A stretch of 52,262 nucleotides of DNA from Silicimonas sp. (GTDB taxonomy: Bacteria > Pseudomonadota > Alphaproteobacteria > Rhodobacterales > Rhodobacteraceae), in NCBI GenBank assembly GCA_022824525.1, contig JAJDZT010000091.1, positions 1 through 52,262 of the forward strand, written 5' to 3'. The notes under the pieces are model-generated. The model worked only from the letters and a program-made list of their open reading frames with translations, was not told where the DNA came from and made no database searches. Positions 1 through 9,747 of the stretch are shown here, in pieces. The position numbers and the translations under genes are program-made. Position 1 is the stretch's first letter. Each line of letters starts with the position of its first letter.

Positions 1-1
1 G

Positions 2-91
2 AAACAGGCGAAGGCTAAGCTCCTTTACAGGGTCACAATGCCCTACGAGACGATCCAGCCCGAGACCTATCCGCCTCCCCGAATTCTCTAG
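2..91 (+). CDS. Possible 3' end of an upstream gene (partial)
   Basis: An open frame enters from the left edge and stops at TAG after about 29 codons. The residues (ending TYPPPRIL) look protein-like, but such a short open stretch can occur by chance, and another frame is open here for longer. No family is recognisable. The tRNA gene follows after about 160 bases without a clear gene. Confidence 0.3.
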   Translation, partial: KQAKAKLLYRVTMPYETIQPETYPPPRIL

Positions 92-251
92 CAAATCCGG
101 GGCGTTTGGTCGCTCACAAATCATTCATACCCCCTCCTTTCAGTAAATGACCGAACACTTGCTGCGCTGCAGAAACTTGTCAACAACGCGGCTCAAGCCG
201 AATTTGCTCCTTGCCAAGCCGTGCGAGGAACGTTAAGTCCCGCCTGCTCGC

Positions 252-328
252 GCGCTGGTAGCTCAGCTGGATAGAGTACTTGACTACGAATCAAGGGGTC
301 GGGGGTTCGAATCCTCCCCAGCGCGCCA
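252..328 (+). tRNA. tRNA-Arg (anticodon ACG)
   Basis: A full cloverleaf can be drawn. The acceptor stem GCGCTGG (252-258) pairs with CCAGCGC (318-324). The D-arm starts GCTCAGCTGG. The anticodon stem CTTGA/TCAAG encloses the loop CTACGAA with anticodon ACG at 286-288. The T-loop is TTCGAAT, and G325 plus an encoded CCA end the gene. ACG reads CGN arginine codons after A34 is deaminated to inosine. The sequence just downstream is abruptly AT-rich and leads into a broken gene, the usual look of an integration site at a tRNA 3' end. Confidence 0.95.
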
Positions 329-342
329 AAAAATCCTGTAGT

Positions 343-732
343 TTATTGATTTAAATAGATTAAATTGGGTTTTGAAGTCACAACCACCAAAAGACCCGCC
401 AAAGGCTGACTACCTTCGAGAAGCTTGATGGCGCGGCGCGCATCGACAATCCGAAGTAGATGAGAGGCAAGCATGACAACTTCCATCGCTTCGCCGGGAT
501 CGTCCATTGGTCCGTCACGGTGAGAATGCGGATTCTCGTACGACCCGATTGCATCTGAGAATAGGTGCATTAGGGCCTCTCGTTCCCCCTCGTCTTGCGC
601 TCTATCGGTTAGAAGCCCGGGTTTGGTGGGATGGAATGCGTCGCGCATCAAGAGAACACCGTGCGACTTCTGCGCGAGACCTAAGGCCTCGCGAACCGCG
701 ATCTCTACGATAATGGTTAAAGCGAATTCTCA
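343..732 (-). pseudogene. 5'-truncated TIGR02391-type protein
   Basis: On the minus strand an open frame runs from just after an in-frame TGA (about 733) to a stop at 343. Its residues fit the C-terminal half of TIGR02391 (Ymh-like) proteins: a VREALGL-like segment, then LMRDAF, then FSDAIGSYENPHSHRDG and an ASHLLRIVD helix. Family members are normally more than twice this length, and no ATG with a ribosome site opens the frame. The first usable starts are TTG at 651 or the ATG after it, which would cut into the domain. The last ~20 residues look unrelated to the family, so the 3' end may also be altered. TIGR02391 genes are frequent in mobile and defence islands, and this one lies beside tRNA-Arg. 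Probably an island remnant and not functional. Confidence 0.6.
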
Positions 733-917
733 GGCAAACGAAAAACGTTTTTTCTTAACGCGTTAGCAGCTCCTTGGGCGGCAAAGTTTCGGGGAGCAGC
801 GACCTGGCATCAGAATCTGATGTTTGGCTACTCAATTGTGGCGAAAAGCCATGTTTCCGCCCCATTGCTACCCAGTTCAGCAAGCAAAATCTGCGGAAGG
901 CCTGGAGGGCGTCGCCG

Positions 918-1913
918 ATGAAGCTGATCATTCAAATCCCGTGTTTTAACGAAGAGTCCACGCTGCCTGAGACGATCGCATGCCTTCCGCGAGAAGTCGC
1001 GGGCTTTGATACGGTTGAATGGCTTGTCATCGATGATGGTTCCTCCGACAGAACGGTTGAAGTCGCCAGAGAGTGCGGCGTCGACCACGTTCATTCGCTA
1101 CCGCACAATCAAGGCTTGGCCGCCGCATTCATGGCCGGTCTCGAGCAGGCTCTCTGTCTTGGGGCAGACGTCGTTGTGAACACCGATGGTGACAATCAGT
1201 ACAAGGCCGAGTTCATAGAAGCGCTCACAGCTCCCATCGTAGAAGGGTCGGCGAAGATTGCGATCGGTGCCCGTCCGATTTCGACAATTGCGCACTTCTC
1301 GCCCGTCAAGCGCTGGCTCCAGGGACTCGGCAGCTGGGTGGTTCGGAAGACCAGCGGGTTGGACGTTGCCGATGCGCCCAGTGGATTTCGGGCCATACAC
1401 AAGTCGGCTGCAACACGGCTTTTCGTTTTTAACCGTTATACCTACACGCTCGAGACAATCATTCAGGCTGGCTACCTGAACATTCCCGTGGTCTCGGTGC
1501 CAGTGGATGTCAATCCACCGACCCGTGACAGTCGTCTTATGCGGTCGACGCTTCAGTACATTCTGCGCTCGGCAACAACGATTTTCCGGATCGCAGTGCT
1601 CTACAATCCGTTCAGGGCGTTTTCGCTTGCAGCACTTGTCCTGTTCGTCCCAGGTGCAGCGGCCTTCCTGCGATTTCTGTACCTCTATGCGATTGGTGAC
1701 GGTGGCGGAAACATCCAATCTCTTGTGATTGGTGCTGCGCTGATCGCCTCGGCGGCCATACTCTTTGTCGGTGGTGTCATTGCTGACCTGGTCGCCGCTA
1801 ACCGGACGCTACTCACCGAAATCCGGGCACGCCAGTTGAGTGATCAGATTGCTCATCACAGGCGCGACACCATATCCGGGGTCACCGATATCAAGAAGCG
1901 GGCCGCTTCCTGA
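918..1913 (+). CDS. GT2-family glycosyltransferase with C-terminal membrane helices
   Basis: 331-residue family-2 glycosyltransferase of the dolichol-phosphate-mannose-synthase type, expected to move a sugar from a nucleotide donor to a lipid carrier at the inner membrane. The N-terminus shows IIQIPCFNEESTLPE, then VIDDGSSDRT and the metal-binding NTDGDNQY. Two hydrophobic helices lie near residues 235-255 and 270-290. The open frame continues 48 codons upstream, but the ATG at 918 starts exactly at the domain and has GGAGG nine bases before it. It converges on liuC with only 15 bases between the stops. The acceptor cannot be told from sequence; no other envelope-sugar genes are adjacent. Confidence 0.85.
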   Translation: MKLIIQIPCFNEESTLPETIACLPREVAGFDTVEWLVIDDGSSDRTVEVARECGVDHVHSLPHNQGLAAAFMAGLEQALCLGADVVVNTDGDNQYKAEFIEALTAPIVEGSAKIAIGARPISTIAHFSPVKRWLQGLGSWVVRKTSGLDVADAPSGFRAIHKSAATRLFVFNRYTYTLETIIQAGYLNIPVVSVPVDVNPPTRDSRLMRSTLQYILRSATTIFRIAVLYNPFRAFSLAALVLFVPGAAAFLRFLYLYAIGDGGGNIQSLVIGAALIASAAILFVGGVIADLVAANRTLLTEIRARQLSDQIAHHRRDTISGVTDIKKRAAS

Positions 1914-1928
1914 ATATCGGGTTTGGCG

Positions 1929-2717
1929 TCACGAAGGCTCCCAACGCGCCTTCGTTTTCGAGAGAAATGCTGAAATTCCGTGATTGGCTTCTTCGCCTTC
2001 CCAAGTGTTGGCAAGGCGCTCAATCGTTTCGTCGATGACTTCCGCATCAATCTGAGGGCCAAGGTATCTGGCCAACCTCTTGGCTTCACCAACTGCCCGC
2101 GGAGCCACGGAAAGATAGGGAGCAACTTCCGCTTCAACGGATGCGTCGAGGTCCAGGCTTTCAACCGTGTGCGCCACGATCCCAAGTTCTTGGGCTTCCT
2201 GCGCATCGAATATGCGGGATGACATGAAGACCCGCCGTGCACGCCCCTCTCCTATGCGTGCCAGGACGTAAGGACCAATGGTTGCGGGTATCAGACCAAG
2301 GCGTGTTTCTGTCAGGCCAAACTTTGTCGAGCCATCAGCGATGGCCACATCGCACACGCAGGCCAGTCCCACGGCACCGCCGAAAGCTCCGCCGTGAATG
2401 CGTCCAATGAGCGGTGTCGGCATTTCGTTGAGTGCCTTCAGCATCTCGGCCAGTCTCCGCGCCTCCGCGATACGGGTAGGACGATCGGCGTTGATCTGTG
2501 CCTTCATCCAGTTCAGATCCCCACCCGCGCAAAAGACTTTGCCATTGCCGGAAAGAACTATTGCGCGTGTGTTTTCGTCATGGCCGATGGTCGCTGCGAC
2601 CTCCGTGAGGTCAGCGATCATCTGACGGCTCAACGCGTTGCGCGTTTCCGGAAGGTTCAAGGCTACATATGCTACGCCCCGGTCATCTATTCTGGTGTCC
2701 AGCGTTTGAAACGTCAT
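1929..2717 (-). CDS. liuC: Enoyl-CoA hydratase, probable methylglutaconyl-CoA hydratase
   Basis: 262-residue crotonase-fold protein. The oxyanion-hole segments are visible: an NALS stretch near residue 30, FCAGGDLNWMK near 65, and GGAFGGAVGLACVCD near 110. The E-T-R-LGLIPATIGPYV stretch is typical of hydratases of this branch. In context it should hydrate 3-methylglutaconyl-CoA to HMG-CoA in leucine breakdown. The start is the ATG at 2717, which overlaps the hmgL stop as ATGA, indicating translational coupling. It is the last gene of the liu operon. Specificity is inferred from position; the family itself is clear. Confidence 0.88.
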   Translation of the reverse strand: MTFQTLDTRIDDRGVAYVALNLPETRNALSRQMIADLTEVAATIGHDENTRAIVLSGNGKVFCAGGDLNWMKAQINADRPTRIAEARRLAEMLKALNEMPTPLIGRIHGGAFGGAVGLACVCDVAIADGSTKFGLTETRLGLIPATIGPYVLARIGEGRARRVFMSSRIFDAQEAQELGIVAHTVESLDLDASVEAEVAPYLSVAPRAVGEAKRLARYLGPQIDAEVIDETIERLANTWEGEEANHGISAFLSKTKARWEPS

Positions 2718-3571
2718 TCGCGGCTCCTGAGGCTTTGCGCAAACGTGGCCGCCTTGCGAAGGCGAGCCAGATTGACGCCCGTTTCGAACCCTCGGGCGGC
2801 CAGGTACTCGACGACGGCTTCGGTGGATACGTTCCCTTTCGCACCGGGCGCATAAGGACAACCGCCGAGGCCACTGACAGAACTGTCGAAAACGCGCAAC
2901 CCTTTCTCGAGGCTTACTCCGATGTTGTTGAGCGCTTGGCCCTTGGTGTCGTGGTAGTGGCCGGCAAGCTTTTGTGCGCTGGCGACTTCCAAGACGGCAT
3001 CAAGCGTCTTTTCGACCGTTTCAGGTGTTCCGGAGCCGATCGTGTCACCCAAGGAAACTTCATAACACCCCATGTCCAGAAGCGCTCGCACGACATTTGC
3101 GACACTCTCCGGGGCAGTCGGGCCGTCATAGGGGCAGTCCGTTACGCATGAGACATAACCTCTCACGGGAAGATTGGCCGCCTTGGCGGCAGCGGCGACG
3201 GGTTCGAACCGCTCCAGACTCTCGGCAATCGAGCAGTTGATGTTCTTCTGACTGAACCCTTCGGAGGCCGATCCGAAAATTGCGATCTCGTCTGCTCTGG
3301 CATCCACCGCGCGTTCGAACCCGCGCATGTTTGGCGTGAGTACTGTGTAGGCAATTTGATCTGAGCGTTGGATCCCAGCCATCACCTCGGCCGCATCTGC
3401 CAGCTGTGGCACCCATTTTGGACTGACAAAGCTGGTGACTTCGATTTTCGTTAGGCCGCAATCAGAAAGCATGTCGACCAACTTGATCTTGTCTGCACTG
3501 GCGATCATGGCGCTCTCGTTTTGCAGACCATCCCTTGGACCGACTTCGAAGATGGTTACCCGCTCAGCCAT
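2714..3571 (-). CDS. liuE: Hydroxymethylglutaryl-CoA lyase
   Basis: About 285 residues of the HMGL-like TIM barrel. It cleaves HMG-CoA to acetyl-CoA and acetoacetate, the last step of leucine catabolism. FEVGPRDGLQNE near the N-terminus carries the catalytic Arg and metal ligands. CVTDCPYDG is mid-protein, a YHDTKG/ALNNI segment holds metal ligands, and GLGGCPYAPGA contains the reactive Cys. Three ATGs are possible (3580, 3574, 3571). The innermost, followed by AERV, has GGAG just upstream and is preferred. All three overlap the end of mccA, as expected in a coupled operon. Also known as mvaB or hmgL. Confidence 0.93.
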   Translation of the reverse strand: MAERVTIFEVGPRDGLQNESAMIASADKIKLVDMLSDCGLTKIEVTSFVSPKWVPQLADAAEVMAGIQRSDQIAYTVLTPNMRGFERAVDARADEIAIFGSASEGFSQKNINCSIAESLERFEPVAAAAKAANLPVRGYVSCVTDCPYDGPTAPESVANVVRALLDMGCYEVSLGDTIGSGTPETVEKTLDAVLEVASAQKLAGHYHDTKGQALNNIGVSLEKGLRVFDSSVSGLGGCPYAPGAKGNVSTEAVVEYLAARGFETGVNLARLRKAATFAQSLRSRE

Positions 3572-5567
3572 CATCTCCATCCATTGCGATCAGCAAGGTG
3601 CCTTCCGTGACTTGATCGCCGACGGCTACCAAGACCTCAGATAGTTTACCATCACGTGGCGCTGTCAAAGTGTGTTCCATTTTCATGGCTTCCAGCACGA
3701 TCACGGGGTCTCCTTTACTGACGTTCGAGCCTGACTGGACCGAGACGACTTTGACCAACCCGGGCATAGGCGCAACGATGCTGTTCCCAGCAGGTTGTTC
3801 GCCACCGACATCAACGGAGTGGTCTGGCAAAGTGAACGTGTAGCTTCGCCCATCGCGGAAAATCGCGACCGAACGACCGAATTGAACTGCGGAAATAGAA
3901 AAGCGTTGTCCATCAGTGAGGATGTCAAAGACATCCTCGCCGTTTTTTGAGATTCCGATTTCAGTCACGCTGCCGTTTTCTTCTACTTTGAACGTACCAA
4001 CACTTTTGGTTGTAACCAGCAGGTCGAAACTGTCCCCTTCAAATTCCAGGCCCACATGGTGCTGGGCAGCGGTCCAATGCCTCCAATCCATCAATTGATC
4101 CCAAGGATCAGAGCTTTTCGGTTCGTTGACCAACCCGGCTCCGATGATTGCAGCTGCTGCAACGATGGAATTGGACGGGGGAATCGCTTCGGTCAGTTGG
4201 TTCAGCTCTCGGGCGATGAGACCGGTGTCGACATTCCCTTGGGCAAAGTCACCGTGTCTTGCGAGGGCACCAAGAAACTCGAGGTTGGTGACCACGCCGG
4301 ATATCTGGCAGTCGGCAAGCGCAGTGGTGAGCATGTTGAGGGCTACGGCTCTTGTCGGTCCATGCACGATGATCTTGGCGATCATCGGATCGTACCATGG
4401 ACTTATCGCGTCGCCCTTTCGAACTCCGCTGTCGATCCGAATGTGGCCTGTGTCGAATTCAGACGAGCGCGGGAAGCGCAAGTGGTTCAAGGTCCCGATC
4501 GCTGGAAGGAAACCCTTCGGAACATCTTCGGCATACAACCTAGCTTCGAAAGACCAACCATCGATCGACAGGTCGTCTTGGCTGAAAGGCAGAGCCTCAC
4601 CTGCAGCGACACGCAACTGAAGTTCTACAAAATCGAGCCCGGTGATGGCTTCGGAGACTGGGTGCTCGACCTGGAGGCGGGTATTCATCTCCATGAACCA
4701 AAAGCCGTCCTCGCGGAGTGGACCGGAGCCGTCGACTATGAACTCGACTGTGCCCGCGCCCTGATAGCCAATTGCTTTTGCGGCCTCTACGGCTGCCTTG
4801 CCCATGGCCGTTCGAACGGTTTCCGGCATGTTCGGCGCCGGGGCTTCCTCGATCACCTTCTGATGGCGGCGCTGCATGGAACAGTCTCGTTCAAAGAGGT
4901 ACACGGCATTCCCATGGCCATCTCCGAACACCTGGATCTCGATATGACGTGGCTGCGTGATGTACTTCTCGATCAAGCAGACCGGATCGCCAAAGCTTGC
5001 TTCTCCTTCACGTTGTGCGCCTTCAAGCGCGGCTGCGAATTCGTTTGGCGTCTCGACAAGTCGCATGCCCTTTCCGCCACCGCCGGCGCGAGCCTTGATT
5101 AGGACCGGAAAACCGATCTTCCCGGCCTCGTTCGCAAGGAAATCGGCATCCCGGTTTTCACCGTGATAACCGGGCACCACCGGAACGCCTGCTTCCTGCA
5201 TCAAGGCCTTGGCCGCATCTTTCAGGCCCATGGCGCGAATTGCGGATGCGGGAGGGCCGATGAATGTCAGTCCGGCCCCCTCTACCGCATCCACGAAGTC
5301 CGGGTTCTCCGACAGGAAGCCGTAGCCGGGGTGAACGGCCTCAGCGCCCGTATTAAGCGCTGCTTCTATGATGCGGTCGCCTCTTAGGTAGCTCTCGGCC
5401 ACAGCCGCAGGACCAATGTGGATGGCTTCATCCGCCATTGCGACATGCTTGGAGTTAACGTCTGCGTCTGAGTAGACGGCGACGGTCCGGATGCCGAGGC
5501 GGTTGGCCGTCGCCATGACACGGCAGGCGATTTCGCCTCGGTTTGCTATCAAGATCTTCCGGAACAC
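3564..5567 (-). CDS. liuD: Methylcrotonyl-CoA carboxylase, biotin-containing alpha subunit
   Basis: 667-residue fusion of biotin carboxylase and biotin carboxyl carrier domains. The N-terminus FRKILIANRGEIACRV opens the carboxylase. GGGGKGMR in the ATP-grasp region and EMNTRLQVEHPVSE mark the active site at about residues 285-300. A linker follows, then the carrier domain with EAMKMEH (biotinylated Lys) about 40 residues from the C-terminus. The length is right for MccA. With the next gene it carboxylates 3-methylcrotonyl-CoA. Other acyl-CoA carboxylases share this architecture; the ivd and HMG-CoA lyase neighbours decide for methylcrotonyl-CoA. Confidence 0.93.
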   Translation of the reverse strand: MFRKILIANRGEIACRVMATANRLGIRTVAVYSDADVNSKHVAMADEAIHIGPAAVAESYLRGDRIIEAALNTGAEAVHPGYGFLSENPDFVDAVEGAGLTFIGPPASAIRAMGLKDAAKALMQEAGVPVVPGYHGENRDADFLANEAGKIGFPVLIKARAGGGGKGMRLVETPNEFAAALEGAQREGEASFGDPVCLIEKYITQPRHIEIQVFGDGHGNAVYLFERDCSMQRRHQKVIEEAPAPNMPETVRTAMGKAAVEAAKAIGYQGAGTVEFIVDGSGPLREDGFWFMEMNTRLQVEHPVSEAITGLDFVELQLRVAAGEALPFSQDDLSIDGWSFEARLYAEDVPKGFLPAIGTLNHLRFPRSSEFDTGHIRIDSGVRKGDAISPWYDPMIAKIIVHGPTRAVALNMLTTALADCQISGVVTNLEFLGALARHGDFAQGNVDTGLIARELNQLTEAIPPSNSIVAAAAIIGAGLVNEPKSSDPWDQLMDWRHWTAAQHHVGLEFEGDSFDLLVTTKSVGTFKVEENGSVTEIGISKNGEDVFDILTDGQRFSISAVQFGRSVAIFRDGRSYTFTLPDHSVDVGGEQPAGNSIVAPMPGLVKVVSVQSGSNVSKGDPVIVLEAMKMEHTLTAPRDGKLSEVLVAVGDQVTEGTLLIAMDGDDG

Positions 5568-5579
5568 AATGCGTCTCCC

Positions 5580-7186
<1,607 letters not shown>

Positions 7187-7187
<1 letters not shown>

Positions 7188-8350
7188 CAGTTCATAGCTC
7201 CGACGAGCTCACGACCGATCAACATGCGCCGGATCTCAGAAGTTCCCGCCCCAATCTCCATCAACTTCGCGTCTCGGAATATCCGACTAACCGGGGTCTC
7301 GTTCATAAACCCGGCGCCCCCCATCGCTTGTACGGCCTGATGGGCAACATTCATTCCTTCCTCGGAGGCATAGAGCACGCAAGCAGCCGCATCCTGGCGG
7401 GTGACTTCGCCGCGGTCGCACGCCTTGGCCACCTCGTATACATATGCACGTGCCGAATTCATCTTCGTGTACATGTCGGCGATCTTACCCTGCATCAGCT
7501 GGAAGTTCCCTATGGGTTGCCCGAACTGCTTTCGTTCCGCCATGTAAGGCATGATTTCATCGAGGCAGGCAGCCATGATTCCGCATCCGATGCCAGAGAG
7601 AACGACACGTTCGTAGTCGAGACCGGACATCAGGACACGAACACCTTTGCCTTCCTCTCCAAGAATGTTTTCGTAGGGAACTTCGCAATCCTCGAAGACC
7701 AACTCGACAGTATTCGACCCGCGCATGCCAAGTTTGTCGAAGTGGTTCGATTGCGAGAACCCAGGCATCGACTTTTCGATCAGGAACGCAGTTATGCCCT
7801 TCGAACCCGCATCCGGATCAGTTTTCGCATAAACAACAAGCGTGTTCGCCTCGCCGCCATTTGTGATCCAGAACTTGTTTCCGTTCAGTACGAACTTGTC
7901 GTTTCGCTTCTCCGCTCGGAGCTTCATGCTCACGACATCTGACCCGGCGCCAGCTTCCGACATCGCCAGAGCACCGACCGACTTGCCGGAGATCAGATCA
8001 GGTAAGTATCGGGCTTTCTGCTCGACCGTGCCGTTCAGGTTGATCTGGTTGACGCAAAGGTTGGAATGCGCCCCGTAGCTGAGTGAGACACTGGCGGACG
8101 CGCGCGCGATCTCTTCCACGGCAACCACATGGGCGAGGTAGCCCATTCCGGCACCACCGTCGGCCTCGGGCACCGTGATCCCCAGTAGTCCAAGTTCCCC
8201 CATCTCCTCCCAGAGTTCGGCTGGAAACTCGTTTCGTGAATCGACCTCCGCCGCGATTGGTTTGACGCGGTCCTGTGCCCATCGATGCACCATTTCGCGG
8301 AGCGCGTTTACGTCGTCTCCAAGGTCGAAATTCATCGAAGAATTGAACAT
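7187..8350 (-). CDS. liuA: Isovaleryl-CoA dehydrogenase
   Basis: 387-residue acyl-CoA dehydrogenase oxidising isovaleryl-CoA to 3-methylcrotonyl-CoA with FAD, passing electrons to ETF. Recognisable parts: [11 protein letters not shown] (FAD/substrate loop near 130), [10 protein letters not shown], and C-terminal [21 protein letters not shown]. In [13 protein letters not shown] the Glu sits where isovaleryl-CoA dehydrogenases carry their catalytic base; medium-chain enzymes place it near the C-terminus. First gene of the liu operon, with a 330-bp upstream spacer holding a perfect palindrome that is a likely operator. Confidence 0.94.
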
Positions 8351-8397
8351 TCGCCTTTCGCCTCATCCAAATTGAGAGCTCAAGCAGTCAGTCTAGG

Positions 8398-8411
8398 TGA
8401 ACGATCGTTCA
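8398..8411. promoter_or_regulatory. Perfect 14-bp palindrome upstream of the liu operon
   Basis: TGAACGATCGTTCA is fully self-complementary and lies 48 bases upstream of the liuA start codon, in the 330-bp spacer shared with tauA. Such GAAC-N-GTTC dyads are typical operators for dimeric TetR-type acyl-CoA-responsive repressors. Liu operons elsewhere are known to be controlled by MerR-type LiuR or TetR-type LiuQ. No regulator gene is in the window, so the protein that binds is unknown. Confidence 0.5.
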
Positions 8412-8503
8412 TGCGCAACTACTGGCTTGTATTGGAGATTTTGCCGTTCGCCACTTTCAGGAGAGATTACTGAACAGGCATCAAGCCAAAAAAGAAACCT
8501 TAT

Positions 8504-8530
8504 TATGGACAGTTAGGGCATTTTGGACCG
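8504..8530. promoter_or_regulatory. TGGAC direct repeats upstream of tauA
   Basis: TGGAC occurs twice on the plus strand (8506-8510 and 8524-8528), 18 bases apart, about 150 bases before tauA. TauR, the MocR/GntR-type activator of taurine genes in rhodobacteria, is reported to bind direct repeats beginning CTGGAC. The match is only to the core, and no tauR gene is in the window, so this is a weak candidate. Nothing else is recognisable in the 8351-8679 spacer apart from the palindrome at 8398. Confidence 0.25.
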
Positions 8531-8679
8531 ATCTAATTCCAGCACTGGCCTTATCGTTCACGAAGGGCCTTATTGACCCGCGAAAGGTTTTCGACCTTAC
8601 TTTCTGCCGTGAAATGCGCGGGGCTGGCACAGAACACTGTCTCCGCCTCGTCAAATAAGCAGACGCAGGGAGTCGAAAA

Positions 8680-9681
8680 ATGAAAAAAGTAACACTCGGC
8701 CTCATCGCTGGCGCGATGACCGCAGTTTCTGGCACGTCCGCCTTCGCTGACGGCCACGGTGAAATTACCGTCGCATACTTCTTGGAATGGCCGATGCCGT
8801 TCCAGTACGCAAAAGTCGAAGGTATGTATGAAGAAGCCCTCGGTACCAGCATCAACTGGGTGAGCTTCGACACGGGCACGGCAATGTCTGCCGCCATGGC
8901 ATCTGGCGACGTTCAACTGTCGGTCAGCCAAGGTGTTCCGCCGTTCGTGGTTGCGACCTCGGCTGGTCAGGACTTGCAGATCCTGGACGTGGCTGTGAGC
9001 TACGCTGACAACGACAACTGCGTCGTGGCCGAAGAGCTTGAGATCGACAAGACCAACGCTGGCGAACTGGCCGGCAAGAAGGTTGCAGTGCCGCTCGGTA
9101 CCGCTGCGCATTACGGCTTCTTGAAGCAAATGGACCACTTCGGTGTTGATGTGGGTTCGATGGAAATCGTCGACATGGCACCTGCCGAGGGTGCTGTCGC
9201 GCTCGAGCAAGGCGCTGTGAACATGTTCTGCGGCTGGGGCGGTGCTCTGCGCCGTGCAACCGAGTTCGGCAATGTGCTTCTGACCGGCGACGAGAAAACC
9301 GAGCTTGGCATTCTGGTGTTCGACGTGACGTCCGGCCCTGCAGGCTGGGTTGCTGAAAACAGCGATATGGTTGCCAAGTTCCTGAAAGTCACCGCTGACG
9401 CCAATGCAATGTGGGCGGACGAGGCGAACCATGCCAAGATGCTGCCGGTGATCGCCAAGGACGCAGGTATGGATGAAGACGCGACGATGGCCACCATCTC
9501 CACCTTCACCTTCCCGACGGTTGAGGATCAGCTGAGCGGCGCATGGCTCGGCGGCAATGCCCAGACCTTCATGAAAGGTGTCGCAGACGTCTTCGTGAAC
9601 GCAGGTTCGATCGACGGTGCACTCGACACCTATGAGAATGCTGTGAACACGGGTCCTCTGACCTCTGCCGGCGGCATGTAA
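8680..9681 (+). CDS. tauA: Taurine-type ABC transporter, periplasmic binding protein
   Basis: 333 residues with a clean signal peptide (KK, hydrophobic core, cleavage after SAFA near residue 23). The mature part is a NitT/TauT-type solute-binding protein: ITVAYFLEWPMPFQYAKV, DTGTAMSAAMASGDVQ, LSVSQGVPPFVVA, VAVPLGTAAHYGF and MAPAEGAVALEQG. This pattern fits the proteins usually called TauA in roseobacters; the substrate is inferred (taurine or a related sulfonate). It heads tauABC and is separated from tauB by a hairpin, which commonly keeps binding-protein levels above those of the membrane parts. No taurine-degradation genes are adjacent. Confidence 0.85.
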   Translation: MKKVTLGLIAGAMTAVSGTSAFADGHGEITVAYFLEWPMPFQYAKVEGMYEEALGTSINWVSFDTGTAMSAAMASGDVQLSVSQGVPPFVVATSAGQDLQILDVAVSYADNDNCVVAEELEIDKTNAGELAGKKVAVPLGTAAHYGFLKQMDHFGVDVGSMEIVDMAPAEGAVALEQGAVNMFCGWGGALRRATEFGNVLLTGDEKTELGILVFDVTSGPAGWVAENSDMVAKFLKVTADANAMWADEANHAKMLPVIAKDAGMDEDATMATISTFTFPTVEDQLSGAWLGGNAQTFMKGVADVFVNAGSIDGALDTYENAVNTGPLTSAGGM

Positions 9682-9694
9682 TCAATAAAGTATG

Positions 9695-9726
9695 GTTTCG
9701 GGCGGGCACCCGCGCTTGCCCGAGAC
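9695..9726 (+). terminator. Intercistronic hairpin between tauA and tauB
   Basis: GTTTCGGGC (9695-9703) can pair with GCCCGAGAC (9718-9726), nine pairs including one G-U, with a 14-base loop. No T-run follows. It sits just after the binding-protein gene, the classic place for a stabilising or partly terminating stem-loop. Confidence 0.45.
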
Positions 9727-9747
9727 CGACATCAACCGGGGGTGGCG

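Noticed and set aside
8551-9432. Long minus-strand frame opposite tauA (293 codons)
   Set aside because: It is a mirror of the tauA coding frame, with His/Arg/Cys-rich residues, no domain and no ribosome site; tauA has a full signal peptide and family motifs.
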